DNA from: Staphylococcus pettenkoferi
GTDB taxonomy: Bacteria > Bacillota > Bacilli > Staphylococcales > Staphylococcaceae
Length of the DNA stretch: 64,000 nt
Assembly: GCF_026659735.1 (NCBI RefSeq)
Contig: NZ_JANSKK010000002.1
Coordinates: 372,001-436,000, forward strand
Direction: 5' to 3'
A model generated the notes under the pieces. That model worked only from the letters and a program-made list of their open reading frames with translations. It did not search any database and was not told the origin of the DNA. The first letter of the stretch is position 1. The number at the start of each line of letters is the position of its first letter. The translations under genes and the position numbers were made by a program. Below, one piece after another: positions 58,391 to 64,000 of this stretch.

Positions 58391-58425
58391 AAAAAGCACT
58401 ACCACAACTCAAATGTGATAGTGCT
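58390..58425 (-). terminator. Terminator of the S1-domain gene
   Basis: Minus strand AGCACTATCACA...TGTGGTAGTGCT stem followed by TTTTTTGGG, 13 bp after the stop codon. Confidence 0.85.
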
Positions 58426-58437
58426 CTGCGCATTAAA

Positions 58438-58818
58438 CTATTCTTCTTTAATCGCTTTCTTGGACTGTTTAATCCAAACCGGCAAGCGTTCTTTAATTGT
58501 TTGAAACCCATACTTCTCGGTTTCTTTAATATCATCTAATACTGAACGTTTTTCTTTTTTACGCTCATAATTTTTAAAATATTTATTGTCCTTTAATGAC
58601 AAGTTGAGCTTACCCTCTTCATCGATAGAAATAATCTTCGCTCTCACAACTTGTCCAGGTGATAAAAATTTCTTCAAGTTATGCACATAATCGTCCATCA
58701 CTTCGGATATGTGAATTAAACCTTCAGTATTATCAGGGGTTTCAACAAATGCGCCATACGGTTGAATTCCAGTCACACGAACTTTAATATGTTGACCTGC
58801 TTTATAGTATGCGTTCAA
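58438..58818 (-). CDS. S1-domain RNA-binding protein (general stress protein 13/CvfD-like)
   Basis: A 126-aa protein with one S1 OB-fold domain (about 7-75: GQHIKVRVTGIQPYGAFVET ... GKLNLSLKD), followed by a basic linker (FKNYERKKEKR) and a Lys-rich C-terminal helix. It matches YugI/GSP13, a ribosome-associated stress protein of Firmicutes, and streptococcal CvfD, a translation regulator. The start codon is TTG (58818) preceded by AAGGGGT; no ATG fits the conserved N-terminus, and rare TTG use may keep expression low. The target RNAs are unknown. Confidence 0.88.
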   Translation of the reverse strand: MNAYYKAGQHIKVRVTGIQPYGAFVETPDNTEGLIHISEVMDDYVHNLKKFLSPGQVVRAKIISIDEEGKLNLSLKDNKYFKNYERKKEKRSVLDDIKETEKYGFQTIKERLPVWIKQSKKAIKEE

Positions 58819-58990
58819 CGTAATAACCCCTTATTCGATTTAGTACCATTTTTATAATAGCACAAAACCATATCAAGAAACTAATATTAGACTAAAAATA
58901 TTGTGATTTTTTTCAGAAATTTAAATACGTTTCCTTTTAATTCAAAATAATCGGCTAGCAGTCTCACTCTGAATTTAATTACACTCATAG

Positions 58991-59026
58991 AAAAAGCGCA
59001 GAAACGCGCATCCGCTTCTGCACTTT
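58991..59026 (-). terminator. ppiB terminator
   Basis: Minus strand GTGCAGAAGCG...CGTTTCTGCGC stem followed by TTTTTC. Confidence 0.8.
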
Positions 59027-59071
59027 TACAACTATTCAATTATTACGTCAAACGCTCTACAACTGAACGAT

Positions 59072-59668
59072 TTACGCTTCTGTCACCTCAATATGTTCAA
59101 TCACTACATCATAAAGTGGCTTATCTTGAGGACCTACTTTAGTCTGTGCGATGTCTTCTAATGTAGATTCGCCTTCAATGATTTGACCAAATACTGTGTG
59201 TCGTTGATCTAACCATGGTGTGCCGCCGTTGTCACCGTATGCTTTCACGATCGGTTGAGGCCAGCCCCCGTCAGCTAATTGACTCAACATGGATTCAGGC
59301 ACTTCTTTCGCTTGTACGATAAAGAATTGTGAACCATTCGTATTTGGACCTGCGTTCGCCATTAAAAGTGCACCATATAGGTTGAACGCTTTGTCAGAGA
59401 ACTCATCTTCAAACGGTCCACCGTAGATACTTTCACCACCCATACCTGATGCAGTCGGGTCGCCACCTTGTACCATGAAGTCTTCAATCACACGGTGGAA
59501 AGTAATCCCATCGTAGTAACCATTTTTCGCGTGTGTTACAAAGTTCTCCACTGTCTTAGGTGCGATATTTGGGAAAAGTTTAAAGGTCATATCACCTTTA
59601 TTCGTCTGCATCACAACTTTAATTTCGCCTTCATGAATTTCTTTATTTAATTGAGGATACTCAGTCAT
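59072..59668 (-). CDS. ppiB: Cyclophilin-type peptidyl-prolyl isomerase
   Basis: A 198-aa cyclophilin catalysing cis-trans isomerisation of Xaa-Pro bonds; cytosolic, no signal peptide. Active-site motifs: [15 protein letters not shown] (catalytic Arg and Phe), [18 protein letters not shown] and [10 protein letters not shown]. The frame is open to 59755, but GGAG lies 7 nt before the ATG at 59668 ([14 protein letters not shown]), the S. aureus start. It is divergent from kapB, with only 65 bp between start codons, so the promoters overlap. In S. aureus PpiB supports nuclease secretion or folding. Confidence 0.95.
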   Translation of the reverse strand: MTEYPQLNKEIHEGEIKVVMQTNKGDMTFKLFPNIAPKTVENFVTHAKNGYYDGITFHRVIEDFMVQGGDPTASGMGGESIYGGPFEDEFSDKAFNLYGALLMANAGPNTNGSQFFIVQAKEVPESMLSQLADGGWPQPIVKAYGDNGGTPWLDQRHTVFGQIIEGESTLEDIAQTKVGPQDKPLYDVVIEHIEVTEA

Positions 59669-59733
59669 TTTAATTCTCCATTTCATGTTAAGATAATAAC
59701 TGTATTTTATCATAAAACGAAAGGGAGTCGCAT

Positions 59734-60117
59734 ATGAAGTTATATCGCTTTGCACATAAAACGGGCGTGTACGGCGTCAGTGTCGTAGAAGAGAACGACA
59801 ATCAAGTGCTCGTCCAAGTCGAACAAGTCATCAAACATCCGAAACAAGGAGACTTGCATAATCCGAAAGAAACGGAAGGTGTGTTCTTCCATGAACGTAA
59901 AGCGTTGAGTCACTTTGAAAAGCGCTACACGAGTCCTTCACAACTTAAACCATTCGACGAAGAACCGCTTCCTTACGAAGAGTCATTACAACGAGCGATT
60001 ACAGCTTTGGAAGATAAACTGAAAGCACGTGATACTGAGCACGCGCGCTTATCATTAGAGAAATTAGATAACTTAAAGGAAGATTATGCGATTCAATATA
60101 AGTGCGAATTTAAATAG
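59734..60117 (+). CDS. kapB: KapB-like (kinase-associated) protein
   Basis: A 127-aa soluble protein resembling the KapB family (kinase-associated protein B), first named in B. subtilis for a role in the KinB sporulation phosphorelay. Staphylococci do not sporulate, so its role here is open. It has an SH3-like N-terminal half ([35 protein letters not shown]) and a helical C-terminal half rich in Glu, Lys and Leu. No lipobox is present despite the historical 'lipoprotein' name. The ribosome site AAAGGGAG precedes the ATG. It lies upstream of mnhA, the order known from S. aureus. Confidence 0.85.
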   Translation: MKLYRFAHKTGVYGVSVVEENDNQVLVQVEQVIKHPKQGDLHNPKETEGVFFHERKALSHFEKRYTSPSQLKPFDEEPLPYEESLQRAITALEDKLKARDTEHARLSLEKLDNLKEDYAIQYKCEFK

Positions 60118-60185
60118 CTTAGTGCACATGATGTGACGATATAATTCATTTATGTAATGAATTGAATGTTGATTTAGAGCCTGGT

Positions 60186-60214
60186 TTTTCTTAATTCAGG
60201 CATTATTGTATAAT
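60186..60214 (+). promoter_or_regulatory. Possible mnh operon promoter
   Basis: A good TATAAT (60209-60214) has only a weak -35 (TTTTCT) 17 nt before. It overlaps a short GCCTG/CAGGC hairpin (60179-60202) that could end kapB transcripts. Confidence 0.4.
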
Positions 60215-60341
60215 ATATCTATAACACTTCATCGTCAGATTACTGTTGGCATTTATATTGCCTTACCATGAAGATTTCAAACTATTCATGAGTTTTAAAC
60301 GCGTAATTTGATATGACAGAGATATTGAAGGAGGGAATAGA

Positions 60342-62747
60342 ATGAGTTGGTTACATATAGCAGTCTTACTACCTTTGATATTTGCTGTTATCATACCAAT
60401 CATTTACCGGTTTCATAAACGACTCCATCTCGGTTGGTTCGTCTTGCCAATACCGGTCGTCTTATTTATTTATTTCTTAACGTATATTTCGCGCACATCT
60501 TCAGGAGATAATGTGTTAGCACATTTAAACTGGATGCCGCGCTTCGGTATGAACTATGATTTGCATGTTGATGGGTTAGGACTGTTATTTAGTTTACTCA
60601 TTACAGGAATCGGAAGTCTGGTTGTACTTTACTCTATCGGCTATTTAGATAAAAGTGAACAACTCGGCAACTTCTATTGTTACTTGCTCTTGTTTATGGG
60701 AGCCATGCTCGGTGTAGTTCTCTCCGATAATGTGATTATTCTTTATCTATTCTGGGAGTTAACTTCATTCTCCAGTTTCTTACTGATCTCATTTTGGAGA
60801 ACGAAGCAGAAATCGATTTATGGTGCTCAAAAATCACTAATCATTACTGTCTTAGGTGGACTTGCCCTACTTGGTGGGCTCATCTTGATCTCGCTAGCAG
60901 GTAATACGACAAGTATACATAGTTTAGTGGAAAAAGCAGATGATATTCAGCAAAGTCCATTCTTTATTCTAGCAATGGTACTCATCATCATCGGAGCAAT
61001 CACGAAATCAGCGCAAGTACCATTCTATATTTGGTTACCTGATGCTATGGAGGCACCTACACCTGTTAGTGCTTACTTGCACTCCGCTACGATGGTTAAA
61101 GCAGGACTCTATCTCATCGCACGAATGACACCAATCTTTGCAATATCTGAAGGTTGGATTTGGACCGTATCACTCATCGGATTAATTACGTTGTTCTGGG
61201 CATCACTTAATGCCACGAAACAACGTGATTTAAAGGGTATTCTCGCATTTTCAACCGTCTCACAACTCGGTATGATCATGGCGATGCTCGGTATCGGTGC
61301 GGTAAGTTATCATTTCAACGGTTCAGATAGTACGTTGTACGTTGCGGCATACACAGCAGCTGTCTTCCACCTCATTAACCATGCGACATTCAAAGGTGCA
61401 TTGTTCATGATTACTGGTGCTATCGATCACAGCACAGGTACACGTGATGTGAAGAAACTCGGCGGTCTCATGACAATTATGCCGATTTCATTTACTTTAA
61501 CGATTATCACGGCTTTAAGTATGGCAGGTATTCCGCCGTTTAACGGTTTCTTATCTAAAGAAAGCTTTATTGAAAGCATGCTCCATGTAACACAAGCGAA
61601 TATCTTTAGTCTCAATACACTAGGTATACTCTTACCTATCATTGCGATCATTGGTAGCATCTTTACGTTCGTTTATGCTGTGCGTTTTATCGGTCAAATC
61701 TTCTTAGGAAAGCACAAACCGGATGCGTTACCTAAGAAAGCACATGAAGCATCACCATTGATGTTAATCTCGCCAATTATCTTGGCAGTGCTGGTCATCG
61801 TCTTCGGTTTCGCACCGAACTTGTTGACGTCATCATTGATTGAACCCGCAGCGAACGCGATTACACATTCAAGTGGTATTACTGCAGAATTCAAGTTCTT
61901 CCACGGCTTTACACCGGCGTTCTTCTCAACGCTTGTGATTTACATCGTAGGTATTCTGCTCATCTTGACTTTTGCTTATTGGGTTAGAATACTACAAGCC
62001 CAACCTAAAGCATTGACGTTTAACCAATGGTACGACAGTTTAGGTAAATATATTCCGAACTACTCAGCTAACTTTACGAACAGCTATGTGACTGGTTATA
62101 CGCGTACGAACCTCTTATGGATCTTAGGTTCACTCATAGTTATTGCAGCAGTGACGCTTTTCGTATCACCATTTACATTGAACTTTAAAGATGTCAGTGC
62201 CGTACGTCCATATGAGCTCGTCATCGTTGTAATTATCTTAACAGCGTCTACGATGATACTCTTTGCGCGTTCACGCTTGTTCAGTATCATCATGGCGAGT
62301 GCGGTAGGTTACTCAGTCGCGATATTCTTTATCTTCTTTAACGCGCCTGACTTAGCATTAACACAATTCGTAGTAGAAACGATTTCTACAGCCTTGTTCT
62401 TGCTCTGTTTCTACCACCTACCGAACTTAAACCGTCACAATGAGTCACGGACATTCAAATCAACTAACGCAATCATCTCAATTCTGACCGGTGCAGTAGT
62501 GACTATCCTGGGCTTAATTGCTTATGGTAACCGTCACTTTGACTCTATCGGTGCTTTCTACAAAGCACATGTCCATGATCTCGCTCATGGTAAAAATATC
62601 GTTAACGTCATCTTAGTCGACTTCCGTGGTACCGATACATTATTCGAATCTTCAGTGCTCGGTATTGCTGGACTCGGTGTGTATACGATGATTAAGTTAA
62701 AAGCGAAACATCAACGTCAAACGAAAGGAGGACATGAGAATGAATAA
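60342..62747 (+). CDS. mnhA: Mnh Na+/H+ antiporter subunit A
   Basis: Largest subunit of the multi-subunit (CPA3) Mrp-type Na+/H+ antiporter, 801 aa with about 20 membrane helices. The first 500 residues are homologous to NuoL/NuoM of complex [17 protein letters not shown] with the conserved Glu, [37 protein letters not shown] with Lys, and [15 protein letters not shown]. The C-terminal third is the MrpA-specific extension ([22 protein letters not shown]4040-like). Drives sodium export and alkali tolerance together with subunits B-G. GGAGGG lies before the ATG. First gene of the operon. Confidence 0.96.
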   Translation: MSWLHIAVLLPLIFAVIIPIIYRFHKRLHLGWFVLPIPVVLFIYFLTYISRTSSGDNVLAHLNWMPRFGMNYDLHVDGLGLLFSLLITGIGSLVVLYSIGYLDKSEQLGNFYCYLLLFMGAMLGVVLSDNVIILYLFWELTSFSSFLLISFWRTKQKSIYGAQKSLIITVLGGLALLGGLILISLAGNTTSIHSLVEKADDIQQSPFFILAMVLIIIGAITKSAQVPFYIWLPDAMEAPTPVSAYLHSATMVKAGLYLIARMTPIFAISEGWIWTVSLIGLITLFWASLNATKQRDLKGILAFSTVSQLGMIMAMLGIGAVSYHFNGSDSTLYVAAYTAAVFHLINHATFKGALFMITGAIDHSTGTRDVKKLGGLMTIMPISFTLTIITALSMAGIPPFNGFLSKESFIESMLHVTQANIFSLNTLGILLPIIAIIGSIFTFVYAVRFIGQIFLGKHKPDALPKKAHEASPLMLISPIILAVLVIVFGFAPNLLTSSLIEPAANAITHSSGITAEFKFFHGFTPAFFSTLVIYIVGILLILTFAYWVRILQAQPKALTFNQWYDSLGKYIPNYSANFTNSYVTGYTRTNLLWILGSLIVIAAVTLFVSPFTLNFKDVSAVRPYELVIVVIILTASTMILFARSRLFSIIMASAVGYSVAIFFIFFNAPDLALTQFVVETISTALFLLCFYHLPNLNRHNESRTFKSTNAIISILTGAVVTILGLIAYGNRHFDSIGAFYKAHVHDLAHGKNIVNVILVDFRGTDTLFESSVLGIAGLGVYTMIKLKAKHQRQTKGGHENE

Positions 62748-63180
62748 ACAATCTCATAAACCTAAGAAGAATATTATCTTTCAATATTCTGCCATTCTCA
62801 TCTTCTTCCTTATCGTCATGTTTGGTATTTCCCTCTTCCTCGCTGGCCACTATACACCAGGAGGGGGCTTCGTTGGAGGGCTCATCCTTTCAAGTGCACT
62901 GGTCATCGTCGCTGTCGCTTTCGACGTGAAGACGATGCGTAAGATTTATCCTTGGGATTTCAAGATTCTCATCGGTATCGGTTTGTGTTTCTGTGCTGCC
63001 ACACCGATGGCAAGTTGGTTGTTCAATAAAAACTTCTTCACACACAAACCTTTTGACGTTCCATTAGGTATATTAAAACCCATGGGCCTACACACTGCGA
63101 CATTCTTCGACCTTGGTGTCATGTTAGCAGTAGTTGGAACAGTCATGACGATTATCTTAACGATTGGGGAGAATGAGTGA
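62740..63180 (+). CDS. mnhB: Mnh antiporter subunit B
   Basis: A 146-aa membrane subunit with four helices and the conserved [30 protein letters not shown] motif of MrpB. Two ATGs are in frame; the one at 62740 has GGAGG at 8 nt, while the first lies only 2 nt from it. It overlaps the mnhA end by 8 bp. Required for assembly of the antiporter complex. Confidence 0.95.
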   Translation: MNKQSHKPKKNIIFQYSAILIFFLIVMFGISLFLAGHYTPGGGFVGGLILSSALVIVAVAFDVKTMRKIYPWDFKILIGIGLCFCAATPMASWLFNKNFFTHKPFDVPLGILKPMGLHTATFFDLGVMLAVVGTVMTIILTIGENE

Positions 63181-63527
63181 TGGAAATTCTAATGATCTTT
63201 GTTTGTGGCATCCTTACTGCCATGAGTGTGTACTTGATTCTATCTAAAAGCATCATACGCATCATTATCGGCACAACGTTACAAACACATACTGCGAACT
63301 TATTCTTAATTACCATGGGTGGTTTAAAGAAAGGTGGCGTGCCGATTTACGAACATGGTGCGAAAGCTTATGTGGATCCGATTCCACAAGCACTCATCTT
63401 AACAGCCATCGTTATTTCGTTCGCCGTGACTGCATTCTTCCTCGTTCTTGCTTTTCGTAGCTACCGAGAACTAGGAACAGACAATCTTGAATCAATGAAA
63501 GGAGTGTACGATGATGATCACGAGTAA
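63180..63527 (+). CDS. mnhC: Mnh antiporter subunit C
   Basis: A 115-aa, three-helix subunit homologous to NuoK of complex I ([21 protein letters not shown] ... [20 protein letters not shown]). NuoK-type conserved region: [20 protein letters not shown]. The ATG overlaps the mnhB stop codon as TGATG, with GGGGAG upstream. Confidence 0.95.
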   Translation: MEILMIFVCGILTAMSVYLILSKSIIRIIIGTTLQTHTANLFLITMGGLKKGGVPIYEHGAKAYVDPIPQALILTAIVISFAVTAFFLVLAFRSYRELGTDNLESMKGVYDDDHE

Positions 63528-64000
63528 CTTACTCGTCAGTTTACTAATCATACCGATATTCACCGCACTCCTACTCATATTTATTGGTAAACGTCCCATT
63601 GTCAAACGCTATGTCGCTTTTATAGGGACATTCATTACATTAATCTTTGCGATTATCAATTTTATTAATGTGTGGAAAAACGGACCGATTAAGCTAGAGC
63701 TAGGGTCTTGGAAAGCGCCTTACAGTATCGTATTTGTTCAAGACTTATTCAGTGCCCTACTCGTCATTACAAGTTTAATTGTGACATTGCTAATCATTCT
63801 ATATTCATACAAATCTGTAGGGATTGAACGTGAAACATACTATTACTACTTCTCAATTATGTTTATGATCACAGGTGTCATTGGAGCCTTTATTACAGGC
63901 GATATCTTTAACTTATTCGTCTTCTTTGAAGTGTTCCTCATCGCATCTTATATCTTACTCGTCATTGGAGGTACCAAAGTTCAACTCAGCGAAACGATTA
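63514..64000 (+). CDS. mnhD: Mnh antiporter subunit D, 3' end outside window
   Basis: First 162 codons of the NuoN/NuoM-like MnhD subunit, running to the window edge. It begins [20 protein letters not shown] and shows at least four hydrophobic helices, with [20 protein letters not shown] carrying the conserved acidic residue of the proton channel. ATGs at 63511 and 63514 are both possible; the second matches the S. aureus start. It overlaps the mnhC end by 14 bp. Subunits E, F and G should follow beyond the window. Confidence 0.93.
   Translation, partial: MITSNLLVSLLIIPIFTALLLIFIGKRPIVKRYVAFIGTFITLIFAIINFINVWKNGPIKLELGSWKAPYSIVFVQDLFSALLVITSLIVTLLIILYSYKSVGIERETYYYYFSIMFMITGVIGAFITGDIFNLFVFFEVFLIASYILLVIGGTKVQLSETI

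Overview
The window is chromosomal DNA of a low-GC Firmicute. Protein sequences and gene order point firmly to the genus Staphylococcus, in a species other than S. aureus: nearly every protein is an obvious but diverged relative of its S. aureus counterpart, the order largely follows the S. aureus mnh-to-mgtE region, and the small RNA RsaE sits in its known place between yjbH and pepF. I cannot name the species. There are 44 protein genes, two of them cut by the window ends. I see no tRNA, rRNA, prophage, insertion sequence or CRISPR array.

Layout from left to right. 1-5567 (minus): a stress/nucleotide operon, UPF0738 - relQ - nadK - rluD-type synthase - mgtE - CPA-type cation antiporter (cut). 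5852-7745 (plus): CYTH protein, truncated haemoglobin, yjbH. 8114-8212 (minus): RsaE/RoxS RNA with its own promoter and terminator. 8314-12829 (minus): pepF, coiA, mecA, spxA. 13314-14306 (plus): trpS. 14420-20119 (minus): oppBCDFA with a CodY-like box. 20326-24372: DUF3899 protein, an MFS transporter and fabH-fabF behind a FapR operator. 24775-30107: DUF2929 protein, an aldehyde dehydrogenase and clpB behind two CtsR boxes. 30462-36278: sufT, a Cof hydrolase, coenzyme A disulfide reductase, a flavin monooxygenase, UPF0344 and an FAH-family hydrolase. 36520-43646 (minus): addBA. 44226-45333 (minus): spsA-spsB. 46427-51685: pgi, then argG-argH-argF. 52125-56543 (minus): rocA, rocD, gudB. 56891-60117: an Old Yellow Enzyme, an S1-domain protein, a cyclophilin and KapB. 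60342-64000 (plus): the start of the mnhABCD antiporter operon.

Several genes fit together. YjbH, Spx, MecA, ClpB, SufT, CoA disulfide reductase and RsaE give the region a thiol/redox and protein-quality theme. RocA, RocD and GudB convert proline- and ornithine-derived semialdehyde to glutamate and 2-oxoglutarate, and converge on argGHF, which builds arginine from ornithine. A cre-like site lies at gudB and CodY-like boxes at opp and argG.

The least ordinary content is in the spacers. One family of about 95-105 bp elements is present in at least nine full and two partial copies. Each is built of two hairpins whose stem sequences change between copies while staying complementary, and several copies form head-to-tail pairs. 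A second, unrelated element of about 165 bp, predicted to fold into one long hairpin, is present twice plus a 3' fragment between spsA and pgi. Both look like RNA-structured repeats rather than random AT-rich spacer. No clearly new protein system is visible; the protein-coding content is mostly core staphylococcal.
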